Source of the DNA: Altibacter lentus
Lineage (GTDB): Bacteria; Bacteroidota; Bacteroidia; Flavobacteriales; Flavobacteriaceae
Direction of reading: 5' to 3'
Assembly (NCBI RefSeq): GCF_000746845.1
Contig: NZ_KN050846.1
Location: 2,310,963-2,374,962 of the forward strand
Length of the DNA: 64,000 nucleotides
Program-made: the position numbers and the translations under genes
Shown: positions 7,692 through 16,216 of the stretch, one piece after another
Layout: the number at the start of each line of letters is the position of its first letter
Numbering within the stretch: position 1 is the stretch's first letter
The notes under the pieces: model-generated
Databases searched by the model: none
What the model saw: only the letters and a program-made list of their open reading frames with translations
What the model was told of the DNA's origin: nothing

Positions 7692-8582
7692 ATGATGAGA
7701 AAAATTTTAATAACTGGAGCATCGGGAAAATTAGGAAAAAGTGTTGTGAAATTTTTAGCGGAAAAAATATATGCTAAAAATATAGCGGTACTGTTAAGAG
7801 ACAAACATGAGGAATTGATAAAACAATATAAAAGCAAAAACTTTGATGTGAGAGTTGCTGACTATGATAATTTGGCTAGTCTAAAGCTTGCCTTTCATGA
7901 TATACAGGTGTTATATTTTGTTTCAGGAAATGATATCGAAAACCGTTTACCACAACACAAGCATGTTGTAGAAGCTGCAAAAAGTGCTGGTATTAAAAAT
8001 ATTATATACACAAGCACTGTCAGAAAGGATGACAGTAAAACAGCTCCTTTAGCCACAGTCGTTGGGTCACACAAACAAACTGAAGAATGGATCAAAGCAT
8101 CCGGAATTACGTACACCATATTAAAACATAATTTATATTCTGAAGTAATTAAAATGTTTATTGGGGATAAAGAACAATTGTTGAAATCTAAAACCATTTA
8201 TTTACCAACTGGGTTGGGTTCTGTTGCTTTTGCGCCAAGAAATGATTTTGCAGAAGCAGCAGTAAATATTCTATTGAATTTAACTAATTATGAAAATGAG
8301 ATTTTAGAGTTTAACGGTAGCGAAAAATTGAACTTTGTTGATATTGCAGCGACCATTTCTAAAATTGTTAAAGTCCCTATTGAGTATATATCCCTAACTA
8401 ATTCTCAATTTGTGACAAAAATGACAGAATTAGACATGCCAGTTTCAATAATTGGTATGTTAAGTGCATTTAGTTTAGGCATAGCAAATGAAGAGTTTGA
8501 TCAACAATCTAATGATTTGGAAACTGTACTAAAAAGAAAAACACAACCCATCTATGAATATTTAGAGGAAGTCTATAAATAA
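7692..8582 (+). CDS. NmrA-like NAD(P)-binding atypical SDR (QorB type)
   Basis: The 296-aa protein starts with the Rossmann motif TGASGKLG (8-15), followed by the NmrA/QorB-like HVVEAAKSAGIKNIIYTST core. The Tyr-x3-Lys of classical SDRs is absent, as in the NAD(P)H:quinone-reductase-type and NmrA redox-sensor subfamilies. Two adjacent ATGs (7692, 7695) are equivalent starts. Likely a quinone reductase or NAD(P)H sensor. It fits the redox theme of neighbours. Confidence 0.85.
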   Translation: MMRKILITGASGKLGKSVVKFLAEKIYAKNIAVLLRDKHEELIKQYKSKNFDVRVADYDNLASLKLAFHDIQVLYFVSGNDIENRLPQHKHVVEAAKSAGIKNIIYTSTVRKDDSKTAPLATVVGSHKQTEEWIKASGITYTILKHNLYSEVIKMFIGDKEQLLKSKTIYLPTGLGSVAFAPRNDFAEAAVNILLNLTNYENEILEFNGSEKLNFVDIAATISKIVKVPIEYISLTNSQFVTKMTELDMPVSIIGMLSAFSLGIANEEFDQQSNDLETVLKRKTQPIYEYLEEVYK

Positions 8583-8706
8583 TATAATATAGCGAAAAAG
8601 TGTGTGAGGGTAATAATGTCACTCTAAAGATGGGTCAAAATATTCTGGTTTCCTAATTCTATAATTCAATTACCTAAAACTATAATACTAGGACTCCTGC
8701 AGGAAC

Positions 8707-8714
8707 TATCTTTG
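8707..8714 (+). promoter_or_regulatory. Bacteroidetes -7 promoter element TATCTTTG
   Basis: An exact TAnnTTTG element 30 bases before the yceI-like ATG. It probably starts the YceI-dioxygenase-DoxX transcript. A good -33 TTTG was not found at the expected spacing. Confidence 0.55.
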
Positions 8715-8744
8715 TATCAGATTACTAACGTAAAAACAAATATT

Positions 8745-9275
8745 ATGAAAGCGACAAAATGGGTATTAGACCCGGCACACAGTGAAATAACTTTTAAGGT
8801 AAAACACCTTATGATTTCTCACGTAAAGGGGGAGTTTAAAACTTTTGATGCGTCCATTGACGGAGAAGATTTTAGGTCTTCCAATTTTAATGTAAATATT
8901 GATGCCACTTCTATCTCAACAAATAATGATGACAGAGATGCACATTTAAAAAGTCCCGACTTTTTTGAGGTTGAGCAATATCCAGAAATCACATTTGTGA
9001 GTACATCACTAAAAAAAATTGATGACAACGAATTCAAATTAATTGGTGACTTAACCATAAAAGGAACTACCAAAGAAATAGCATTAGACACCGAATTTGG
9101 AGGTTTTATGAAAGACCCTTATGGCAATGAAAAAACAGGCTTTTCCATTAATGGAAAACTTAACCGAAAAGATTTTGGATTAAACTGGAATGCGGCTTTA
9201 GAAGCCGGTGGTGTTATGGTTGGAAATGAAATTAAGGTTAATGCAGAAGTTCAATTTGTAAAACAAGTGTCATAA
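8745..9275 (+). CDS. YceI family protein
   Basis: From the ATG at 8745 (a TTG at 8712 would overlap the promoter element) the product is 176 aa. It opens with the YceI signature KWVLDPAHSEITFKVKHLMIS and contains DATSISTNNDDRDAHLKSPDFF and an FSINGKLNRKDFGL segment. YceI proteins form a lipocalin-like barrel that binds polyisoprenoids such as ubiquinone or menaquinone precursors. No signal peptide is visible, so it appears cytosolic. It is followed by the dioxygenase after 11 bases. Confidence 0.92.
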   Translation: MKATKWVLDPAHSEITFKVKHLMISHVKGEFKTFDASIDGEDFRSSNFNVNIDATSISTNNDDRDAHLKSPDFFEVEQYPEITFVSTSLKKIDDNEFKLIGDLTIKGTTKEIALDTEFGGFMKDPYGNEKTGFSINGKLNRKDFGLNWNAALEAGGVMVGNEIKVNAEVQFVKQVS

Positions 9276-9286
9276 TAATCCATGAA

Positions 9287-10168
9287 ATGGATAGAAAACA
9301 ATTTGTCAAATCCATGGCGCTATTACCATTATTAGGCTTCAGTATGACTTTGAAAGATTTAAATAAAATGACCTCTTCCATGAATAGTACAGGAAAAATG
9401 CCTGTACTATTCTTGGGTCATGGAAGCCCTATGAATGCTATTGAAGAAAACGAATTTGTGGCAAGTTTTAGACAATTAGGAAAAGAGCTGATACGACCAA
9501 ATGCGATACTCTGTATTTCGGCACATTGGGAAACCAACGGGACTTATGTTACCGCTATGCAAAACCCAAGAACTATTCACGATTTTGGAGGCTTCCCTCA
9601 AGCTCTGTTTGATGTCCAGTATCCCGCTCCTGGAAGTCCGGAATTGGCAAAAGAAACGAAACATATCATTAATAGCACACACGTAGGATTTGACGATAAA
9701 TGGGGACTTGACCATGGGGCTTGGAGCGTTATAAAACATTTATATCCTAATGCAGACATTCCTGTTATACAAATGAGTATTGATTATACGAAGCCCTCCA
9801 AATACCATTATGAGTTGGCAAAAGAAATTAACAGTCTACGTCATAAAGGTGTTTTAATTATTGGAAGTGGAAATATGGTTCATAACCTACGTAAAGTGGA
9901 ATGGAACAGGCTCAATGAAGAATTCGGATATAGCTGGACTATTGAAGCGAATGAAAAGATGAAACGTTTTATATTAAATGGAGATCATCAAAGTCTTATA
10001 GACTATAAATCACAAGGGAAGGCCTTTGATTTAGCTATCCCAACACCAGAACATTATATGCCTCTGTTATATACATTGGCATTAAAAGAAGAAAATGAAA
10101 CTATAGAATTATTTAACGATAAACCTGTTGGTGGAGCACTTACAATGACTTCTGTTAAAATAGGTTAG
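9287..10168 (+). CDS. ygiD: DODA-type extradiol aromatic ring-opening dioxygenase
   Basis: The 293-aa product matches the LigB/DODA class: metal-ligand His45 in GHGSPMNA, His80 in SAHWET, and a conserved GSGNMVHNLRKV segment near 200. The family opens catechol rings using Fe or Zn; the bacterial YgiD members act on L-DOPA in vitro. The first 25 residues (RKQFVKSMALLPLLGF) look like a weak twin-arginine or signal segment. It lies in a tight run with YceI and DoxX genes. Confidence 0.88.
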   Translation: MDRKQFVKSMALLPLLGFSMTLKDLNKMTSSMNSTGKMPVLFLGHGSPMNAIEENEFVASFRQLGKELIRPNAILCISAHWETNGTYVTAMQNPRTIHDFGGFPQALFDVQYPAPGSPELAKETKHIINSTHVGFDDKWGLDHGAWSVIKHLYPNADIPVIQMSIDYTKPSKYHYELAKEINSLRHKGVLIIGSGNMVHNLRKVEWNRLNEEFGYSWTIEANEKMKRFILNGDHQSLIDYKSQGKAFDLAIPTPEHYMPLLYTLALKEENETIELFNDKPVGGALTMTSVKIG

Positions 10169-10184
10169 AACAACAAAATTATAA

Positions 10185-10601
10185 ATGATGGATACTATTG
10201 ATTTTAAGTCACGTGCAGTAAATTTTACATTATTGGTTTTAAGAGTTGGAATTGGATTATTGATGCTGGGTCACGGCATTCCAAAACTAGAAATGTTGAT
10301 TATTGGTGATATTCAATTTCCAAGTGTTATGGGAATGAGTCCAACTATTTCATTGCTTTTAGCAGTCTTTGCAGAAGTTGTATGTTCAATTTTACTTCTT
10401 ATAGGCTTATTAACAAGGTTTGCGACGATTCCCTTGATAGTAACTATGTTAACAGCTGTGCTTGTAATTCACGGCAATGATCCTTTTGTAAAACAAGAAT
10501 TGGGAATTCTTTACTTAATTGTTTATTTAACTTTGTTTATGCTCGGTAGTGGAAAGTTCTCGTTTGACGGATTATTTAATAGTTATAAACTAGTTAGTTA
10601 A
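10185..10601 (+). CDS. DoxX family membrane protein
   Basis: The 138-residue protein has four transmembrane helices and the DoxX hallmark LLMLGHGIPKLE near residues 25-36, followed by FAEVVCSILLLIGLLTRFAT. DoxX proteins are quinone-linked or redox-associated inner-membrane proteins; specific substrates are mostly unknown. It begins 16 bases after the dioxygenase gene, so the two are co-transcribed. Confidence 0.88.
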   Translation: MMDTIDFKSRAVNFTLLVLRVGIGLLMLGHGIPKLEMLIIGDIQFPSVMGMSPTISLLLAVFAEVVCSILLLIGLLTRFATIPLIVTMLTAVLVIHGNDPFVKQELGILYLIVYLTLFMLGSGKFSFDGLFNSYKLVS

Positions 10602-10642
10602 TATCGCTTGATAAGCACAACCTATTCACGATTTTAAATCTT

Positions 10643-11233
10643 ATGAATCCTCAAAATAAAATAATTATTAAATCACTTGAATTATTTGAAGTTTATGGTA
10701 TAAAACAGGTTACAATGGATGATATCTCTGAAACAATGAGTATTTCAAAAAAAACATTGTACATACATTTTACTGGAAAAAAAGAATTAGTAAAGGAGGT
10801 CGTTCAATTTCTTTTTAAATTACACTTTACAGCTATAACCAAAATAATAGATGATAATATTTCCTCAATCCAAAAGATAAAAAAGATTTATGAATATGCA
10901 TTAAATTACCTAATGAAAGTGACTCCTACTTTTTACTTAGATTTAAAAAAATATTATGCTGATAGTTATAAAGTTTATGACCAAAATCGCAACAAAATAA
11001 TTTTTGGAATTATAAAAGATCTTTTGGACAAAGGACAGTTAGAAGGGACAATAGATAAATCATTAAATACAGAGCTGTTCTGTGAATTTCATCTTACTAA
11101 TTTCGATCGAATTAGTGCCTATGAATCCTTATCAATTGATAGTAATCCAAAAGATCTATTAAACAATTCCATAGGTGTTAGCTTAAAAGGAATAATTAAT
11201 CATTCTGAAAATAACACGATCGTGAAGCATTAA
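10643..11233 (+). CDS. TetR/AcrR family transcriptional regulator
   Basis: A 196-residue protein with an N-terminal TetR helix-turn-helix (about 8-55: VTMDDISETMSISKKTLYIHFTGKKELVKEVV) and a divergent C-terminal ligand domain. It is the last gene of the redox run, 41 bases after DoxX, and may control it. A strong palindrome (11246-11263) follows the stop. Confidence 0.88.
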   Translation: MNPQNKIIIKSLELFEVYGIKQVTMDDISETMSISKKTLYIHFTGKKELVKEVVQFLFKLHFTAITKIIDDNISSIQKIKKIYEYALNYLMKVTPTFYLDLKKYYADSYKVYDQNRNKIIFGIIKDLLDKGQLEGTIDKSLNTELFCEFHLTNFDRISAYESLSIDSNPKDLLNNSIGVSLKGIINHSENNTIVKH

Positions 11234-11245
11234 GATGTTGTGTTG

Positions 11246-11263
11246 TCCCGATAGCTATCGGGA
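11246..11263. repeat. Perfect 18-bp GC-rich palindrome
   Basis: TCCCGATAG followed directly by its reverse complement. It sits just after the TetR gene and before the convergent gene's stop. It could end transcription in either direction although there is only a weak T-run (CTTTT at 11271). It lies inside the 146-bp segment bounded by the direct repeat at 11237-11249 and 11383-11395. Confidence 0.5.
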
Positions 11264-11273
11264 TCTCAATCTT

Positions 11274-11627
11274 TTATAGCCTTGCCGTGACAGTGAATCT
11301 ATGATTCACGTAGTCGAAGGAATCCCGCTGCAAGCGGGATCTTTTATCCACAATAGCGTTGATAACGGCGGATAATAGTGAAGTTGTGTTGTCCCTATGG
11401 CTTATTCTAGAACCTAATCCGCTGCCACCATAACTTTTACCTATTTCTAACCCAACATAGGTCACTTCATTACCCAGTAAAAGAGCATAACAGCCTTTTC
11501 GTTCATTATGGGGCAATTCACCTTTAAAATACCATGGTGATGACCAAACAGGACGATTAACATCCAAACACCAAAAAGTATCAAAAAATTCATCTGTTTT
11601 AAGCTTAAGCGCATCAATAGTCACCAT
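11274..11627 (-). CDS. Putative GIY-YIG-like small protein, 3' end overwritten by a dispersed repeat
   Basis: The 117-aa product contains GCYALLLGNEVTYVGLEIGKS...GLGSRISHR (about 46-78), which fits the GIY-YIG beta-hairpin (GxY, then TYVGxE) and following Arg-containing helix. It may be a truncated homing-type or repair-type nuclease domain. From about residue 94 onward the reading frame runs into a repeat (11289-11340) also found at 12258, so the last 23 residues are not original. The catalytic Glu of the family would be in the lost part. Annotated as intact ORF but possibly non-functional. Confidence 0.45.
   Translation of the reverse strand: MVTIDALKLKTDEFFDTFWCLDVNRPVWSSPWYFKGELPHNERKGCYALLLGNEVTYVGLEIGKSYGGSGLGSRISHRDNTTSLLSAVINAIVDKRSRLQRDSFDYVNHRFTVTARL
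11289..11340. repeat. Dispersed repeat with two hairpins (copy 1)
   Basis: It contains GTGAATC-TAT-GATTCAC and ATCCCGCT-GCA-AGCGGGAT, two perfect hairpins, joined by CGTAGTCGAAGGA. A second copy lies at 12258-12300, and related TAGTCGAAG words occur at 58170-58200 and 63785-63800 on the other strand. Confidence 0.65.
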
Positions 11628-11737
11628 AAATCAAATATTATGAACAGATAGATACTATATTATACAAGTAAGAGAAGAACTGTTCCGGCAACTTTATTTA
11701 GATATAATTCGTATTTTGGTAGTATAAAGAAAATGAT

Positions 11738-11920
11738 ATGTTGACGAAATCAAAATTGAAAGAACAGATTGAAAATTTTCCCGAGGAATTTTCGATAGAT
11801 GAACTTGTTGAACGATTAATACTAGTTGAAAAAATTGAACGCGGTAATCTTCAATCTGAGAATGGAGAAACTATTTCAGAATCAGATTTGGATAATGAGA
11901 TTGAAAAATGGTTCGAATAA
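11738..11920 (+). CDS. Putative antitoxin of a ParE/RelE-type pair (60 aa)
   Basis: A small acidic protein: KSKLKEQIENFPEEFSIDELVERLILVEKIERG, then an acidic tail ending EIEKWFE. The size, charge and 13-bp overlap with the next gene fit the antitoxin of a type II module. No DNA-binding fold is certain, although the first 40 residues could form a short helical dimer. Confidence 0.7.
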   Translation: MLTKSKLKEQIENFPEEFSIDELVERLILVEKIERGNLQSENGETISESDLDNEIEKWFE

Positions 11921-12204
11921 ATTGGACTTTACAGGCTACCACTGATTTAAAAAATATTGCTGAGTATATTTCAAAAGACTCAAAGAAGTATGCAAGATTT
12001 CAAGTCATTAGAATTAAATCACGGACAAAAGTTTTGAAGTCTCGAAGCTACGCCGGAAAAATTGTTCCTGAGATTGAAAAACAGAATATTAGAGAGTTGA
12101 TTGAAGGTAATTATAGAATTATTTATAAAGTAGTTGATAATGATCGGATTGATATATTGACGATACATCATTCCGCAAGAGATTTATTACGAAGAAAAAT
12201 ATAA
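11908..12204 (+). CDS. RelE/ParE family toxin
   Basis: The 98-aa product matches the RelE/ParE fold: IKWTLQATTDL-like start (INWTLQATTDLKNIAEYISKDS), the central RIKSRTKVL helix, RELIEGNYRIIYKV and a terminal ILTIHHSARDLL. These toxins poison either gyrase (ParE) or ribosome-bound mRNA (RelE). The missing fully conserved catalytic RelE set makes ParE-like action more likely, but this is inference. It overlaps its antitoxin by 13 bp. Confidence 0.85.
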   Translation: MVRINWTLQATTDLKNIAEYISKDSKKYARFQVIRIKSRTKVLKSRSYAGKIVPEIEKQNIRELIEGNYRIIYKVVDNDRIDILTIHHSARDLLRRKI

Positions 12205-12257
12205 TAAACACATACTAAAAAAGACTTTTCCTATTAATGGTGAGGTTTTTATTTAGT

Positions 12258-12300
12258 GAGACAGCGAATCTTCGATTCACGTAGTCGAAGGAACCCCGCC
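12258..12300. repeat. Dispersed repeat (copy 2)
   Basis: GACAGCGAATCTTCGATTCACGTAGTCGAAGGAACCCCGC differs from the copy at 11289 at only a few positions. It lies between the toxin gene and the convergent TPR gene. The two copies flank the whole toxin-antitoxin locus. Confidence 0.65.
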
Positions 12301-12406
12301 GCCATACCAAAAAAAAGCTAGCCCTCTCAAACGTTAATTCAAGAAGGCTAACTTCCAATATAATCACTAATTTACCTAACAAAATTGTTAAGGAAATACG
12401 GTAATA

Positions 12407-13909
12407 TTAGTTGGCTGAAGCGATCAATTCTTTTGTTTCATTGCGAACAAGCGCATACGCCACACTGTTGAAATTATTATGAGCAACTTCATTAAATAAC
12501 TCCATAGCTTTTGCCTCGTCACCCATCATCTTATACGTTCTGGCCATCATGTATTGAACATAGACATTATCCTCATTCAATGTCGCTAGATGTTCGAGCG
12601 CTTTCTCGTAATTACCTTGTTCGTAATTAACCACGGCATGAACCCGATGATACAATCTGAACCTATTCGGATTATCTACATCCTTCAGGATCTCTTTGAT
12701 GGCATCGGCTTTCAGTAAAGCTTCTTTGTAGTCACCTTGTGTGGCAGACACAATAGCGTCCCAGTAATGCATAGATGCGGTTTGGTACTTGGTTGTAATA
12801 GGACTGTTTACTTCACGGCTAATTTGATCGGACATCGGTTTCATCATAGCCACCAATTCCTTGAGGTGTTCGCCATCACCATAGTGCATCGCGATCATTG
12901 CACAATCTGAAACACATCCCATTTTCACCCCATTTTTATTGCTCTCGGGAATATCCATAGAATCGAACATCTTTGCCCCTTCCTCAAGAAAGGCCAATGC
13001 TTTTTTATGATCCCCCTCATACAGGTACGTATAAGCTTCGAAGTTATAAGAACCGGTGCCAAACTCACTAACAGCCCGGGCATCTCTAAAATTTTGCCGT
13101 GCAAGATCATAGTGCCCCATAAAGGTATTGGCATGCCCCGCTTTTGAATGTGCAACTTCGTTCTTTGGGTCCAGTTTGGCAGCCATTTCATAATTTTCAA
13201 GGGCCATTTCAAGATTGTTTTGCGCACGATACGTATCACCCAATCCAATTCTGGCCTGCGAACTTTGCGGCAATTTATGCACCCACATTTGCATATAACG
13301 CTGTGCTTCCTCAAAATCTTTTGGGGAGATAAACAAATACGAATTGCCAAGAATGGAGACGGCCGGAGTATAACTGGAATCCAGTTCAATGGCCTGCTTC
13401 CATAAATCTCTGGCCTTTGGCTCATTATCCCGGCCCGAATAATAGCCCGCTAAATAATCCAGAGCCCTGGCCGACTTAGGATACTTTGTGACCATGGTAG
13501 TAACTATTTCTAGCTCTTTATCAGAATCATCGGCCATACCGGCTTCCAGCAGGTCCATGTTTAGAAGATCCGCCTCACTTCCTTTATTGCGCATCGCAAG
13601 GAACGCATCCCTGTTCTCTGCCCATTCCTTATTCGAACTACTGGTAAACGCTACATACATATGTCCGCTCACAAAATCCGGGTCCAGCGCTACGGCTTTT
13701 TTAAAATGAGGCCGGGCATTGACGATATCTCCCTCGTCGTATAGTTGTAAGCCTTTCATAAAGGCTTCTAAGGCTTCATCGGTGGTTGCCCCTACCGGAA
13801 TATCATTTTCCGGGAATACAACCTTCGGTTCTTCCGGTTGTTTGCACGATGACATAAGAACGAGTGTGATTACCATCACAAACGCTAAAGGTGTGTTGAA
13901 AAGTTTCAT
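12407..13909 (-). CDS. TPR-repeat lipoprotein
   Basis: A 500-residue protein with a lipoprotein signal (hydrophobic LAFVMVITLVLMSSC, lipid-anchored Cys22) and then tetratricopeptide repeats over most of its length, for example ARPHFKKAVALDPDFVSGHMY, KARDLWKQAIELDSSYTPAV, ALENYEMAAKLDPKNEVAHS and KALEHLATLNEDNVYVQYM. Probably at the periplasmic face of a membrane as a scaffold. No enzymatic domain. It is transcribed alone, convergent with the toxin-antitoxin genes. Confidence 0.9.
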   Translation of the reverse strand: MKLFNTPLAFVMVITLVLMSSCKQPEEPKVVFPENDIPVGATTDEALEAFMKGLQLYDEGDIVNARPHFKKAVALDPDFVSGHMYVAFTSSSNKEWAENRDAFLAMRNKGSEADLLNMDLLEAGMADDSDKELEIVTTMVTKYPKSARALDYLAGYYSGRDNEPKARDLWKQAIELDSSYTPAVSILGNSYLFISPKDFEEAQRYMQMWVHKLPQSSQARIGLGDTYRAQNNLEMALENYEMAAKLDPKNEVAHSKAGHANTFMGHYDLARQNFRDARAVSEFGTGSYNFEAYTYLYEGDHKKALAFLEEGAKMFDSMDIPESNKNGVKMGCVSDCAMIAMHYGDGEHLKELVAMMKPMSDQISREVNSPITTKYQTASMHYWDAIVSATQGDYKEALLKADAIKEILKDVDNPNRFRLYHRVHAVVNYEQGNYEKALEHLATLNEDNVYVQYMMARTYKMMGDEAKAMELFNEVAHNNFNSVAYALVRNETKELIASAN

Positions 13910-13928
13910 GATCTGTTGGTTTAGTTAG

Positions 13929-14378
13929 TTTTTTGTGTAGTATAGTTGTAAGGTAGTGTATTTCAAGCAGATAAGTGATAAATACTGAAGTTATTTCAAA
14001 TTAAGAATCGTACGGTTTTATAGGATGCTGCGTAAAAGCACACCGGAAGCTCATGAGATCGTTAGATATCTGCCGGGTGGTGAAGGCACACATAGGAGTG
14101 CCAATTCCCACAGTTGGTGTCAAAACCAATGACAATTTGGTGGGAGAAGACGGGACCTTTCATCCACCAAGGGCAAGTTTTTTGTAAACTACTTATTAAT
14201 GAGATATTTATCGTAACTTTTTCAACCGGAATCGCTTTCTGTTGAAATAGATTGCCATTCTAAGAGACCCTCGCACTTAAAAAAAAGGGAGCGGACATGA
14301 CGTTCTGTTTTCAGAATAGTAGATACCTTATGCCTCCGCGACGGATACAAGGGGAGAAGGCTCATAAATAAGACACCT
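13929..14378. other. Intergenic region between the divergent TPR and TIR genes
   Basis: About 450 bases with no gene-like frame. It must hold the promoters of both divergent genes, but no clear TTTG/TAnnTTTG pair was found. The segment 14040-14180 is more GC-rich than the rest and contains a few short inverted words (CCAATTCCCACAGTTGG). Confidence 0.4.
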
Positions 14379-15617
14379 ATGAACAAGCATCACGTATTTT
14401 TTAGCTACTCCAGAGAGAACTCCGACTTCGTACTCGAACTCGCAAAGAAACTCCGAAATGCCGGCGCCCTGGTCTGGCTGGACCAGTTAGACATTAAAAC
14501 AGGGGAGCGCTGGGACAAGTCCATTGAGCAGGCACTGTCTGCCTCAGATGTCCTCATGGTGGTACTATCCAAAGCTTCTGTGGAATCCAATAACGTGATG
14601 GATGAAGTTTCGTACGCCCTGGAAGAGGGTAAAAAAGTGCTGCCCATACTGCTGGAAGAGTGTGACGTCCCCTTTCGCTTGCGGCGCTTGCAGTTTGCCG
14701 ATTTCAGTCAGAATCCGGAAGACGGGATGAAAGTGTTGATCGCGGCTCTGGATCTGGATCGTGATAAAGTGGCCCCTGTAGCCGAAGGATCCACCCTGGC
14801 CAAAACGGTGGCCGAAACCCAAAAAACAACGGGCACTTCAAAAACAGCCGATCCCGGGGTCGCCACGCCCTCCCAAGTACAAAATGCACCCATACATAGG
14901 GAAGCGACGCCCTCCGCGGCCGCCTCCCGAAAGCCTTTTCTCTATATAGGGATCGCCCTCCTCGCCGTAGCAGCGATATGGGCGGTGTACCATTTCACTT
15001 CCGGACAAGGCACAGATAAAATGGCATTGTGTAAGTCAGATTGGACCGAACTGGAAACTGAAATGTCCGGTGGGGAAGATTTCAACGAATTGGCGGCCCT
15101 ACGCAGGCATATCGAATTATATGCACCCTGTCCGCATCAGGACGAAGCCATGGATCGCATCTCCTTCCTAAAGGCCATGGGCGGGGATGCCGGAACGACA
15201 ACTGCCATAGATACGGTCGATGGCACTACCCCGGCAGCCTCCACCACCTCCGGGGAGGGAACATCCAATGGAAGTACGACCAATGAGAAGAGCCAGACAA
15301 CAACTAAGAACAAACCGGCGGACGTGGTGGAGACGGTGGTAAAGGCACAGCCGCTTACCGGAAGGAACGTGACGCGCGTAGCGTATGACGGCGGCTATTT
15401 TAAAGAGCTGTCGGCCACGGAATGGGTGGAAATAAACAACGACAATGAGCGGACCTTTAAACTCTTAAAACGCGACGACACTACCATCTATCTGGGCGAA
15501 GGCCCCGATGTACGCCTCACCTTGGACCTTGGCAGGTCGATCATTTACTATGCAGATGCCAATACCGAACGCTTTCACCTCTATACCATCACCACGACCT
15601 CCGGGAAAGAGAATTGA
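14379..15617 (+). CDS. TIR domain protein with a single transmembrane segment
   Basis: Residues 1-125 form a TIR domain: box 1 VFFSYSRENSDF, the BB-loop region WLDQLDIKTGERW, then a helix with the likely NADase glutamate in DEVSYALEEGKKVLPILLEE. A linker rich in Thr/Ala/Pro (130-185) leads to one transmembrane helix (about 187-207, YIGIALLAVAAIWAVYHF), then a ~200-residue C-terminal part with a CPH/Cys pair and no recognised fold. So the TIR is predicted cytosolic and the tail periplasmic. The base composition is clearly GC-richer than the flanks. Bacterial TIRs cleave NAD as immune effectors or act as adaptors; which applies is unknown. Confidence 0.85.
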   Translation: MNKHHVFFSYSRENSDFVLELAKKLRNAGALVWLDQLDIKTGERWDKSIEQALSASDVLMVVLSKASVESNNVMDEVSYALEEGKKVLPILLEECDVPFRLRRLQFADFSQNPEDGMKVLIAALDLDRDKVAPVAEGSTLAKTVAETQKTTGTSKTADPGVATPSQVQNAPIHREATPSAAASRKPFLYIGIALLAVAAIWAVYHFTSGQGTDKMALCKSDWTELETEMSGGEDFNELAALRRHIELYAPCPHQDEAMDRISFLKAMGGDAGTTTAIDTVDGTTPAASTTSGEGTSNGSTTNEKSQTTTKNKPADVVETVVKAQPLTGRNVTRVAYDGGYFKELSATEWVEINNDNERTFKLLKRDDTTIYLGEGPDVRLTLDLGRSIIYYADANTERFHLYTITTTSGKEN

Positions 15618-15717
15618 GGAGATAATACATAGGGTGTAGCCTGCTTGGGAACGGAATTTTCTTGTGTCCCATATAGGCAGGATTTTAATAATTCTATTCA
15701 GGAAATAACAGAAAGGC

Positions 15718-15796
15718 ATGGATTGGCGTAGTCATAGGAATCCCGCAAGCAACCTTTACTAGACGGTTATTGAAGAACCGTAAAGGGTAGTGTATA
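15718..15796. repeat. Degenerate dispersed repeat plus hairpin
   Basis: GGCGTAGTCATAGGAATCCCGCAAGC is a decayed relative of the repeats at 11289 and 12258. It is followed by an imperfect hairpin, ACGGTT-ATTGAAG-AACCGT with CTTT/AAAG flanks. Confidence 0.35.
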
Positions 15797-15859
15797 CATT
15801 AAGGGCACAATTTTTAATAGCGTAGTGCATCAAAACTTAATAATTAGGGAGTTAGGTCT

Positions 15860-16216
15860 CTAAATGATATTTACCCTCACAGTTGCATTTAGAGAATTAC
15901 AATAGTTAAAAGCGTCATTAAAAAATACGCTGCCAAACGGTGCTACATTGGCAGACCCTATATAGACCCGTTCTCCGTTTAAATAAATTTCATACCTAAA
16001 AACAGTCTGATAATCCACATTGCTAACAATTTCAAAGTTGTTAACACAGGAATGAAATCCATTGACAACATCGTATGAAAATATAAAGTCATGTGGATTC
16101 TGCCCATTAGCGTTGAACACATCCACGGTTGTGTATGCAAACATATTAGTTTGTGCATTCATTTCTGCAGCCAATAAAAAAATTGACGACATGATAATTA
16201 GAAAAAATTTCCTCAT
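15860..16216 (-). CDS. Small secreted hypothetical protein (118 aa)
   Basis: It starts with a clear signal peptide (RKFFLIIMSSIFLLAAEMNAQ, cleavage near residue 22). The mature part is about 97 residues, beta-rich and Asn/Phe/Val-rich, with two Cys (CVNNFEI and YCNSLN) that may form a disulfide. No domain is recognised. It is a single gene, convergent with the TIR gene. Confidence 0.65.
   Translation of the reverse strand: MRKFFLIIMSSIFLLAAEMNAQTNMFAYTTVDVFNANGQNPHDFIFSYDVVNGFHSCVNNFEIVSNVDYQTVFRYEIYLNGERVYIGSANVAPFGSVFFNDAFNYCNSLNATVRVNII

Noticed and set aside
13929-14378. A small RNA or riboswitch in the divergent TPR/TIR spacer
   Set aside because: No stable extended pairing or known motif could be drawn by eye.
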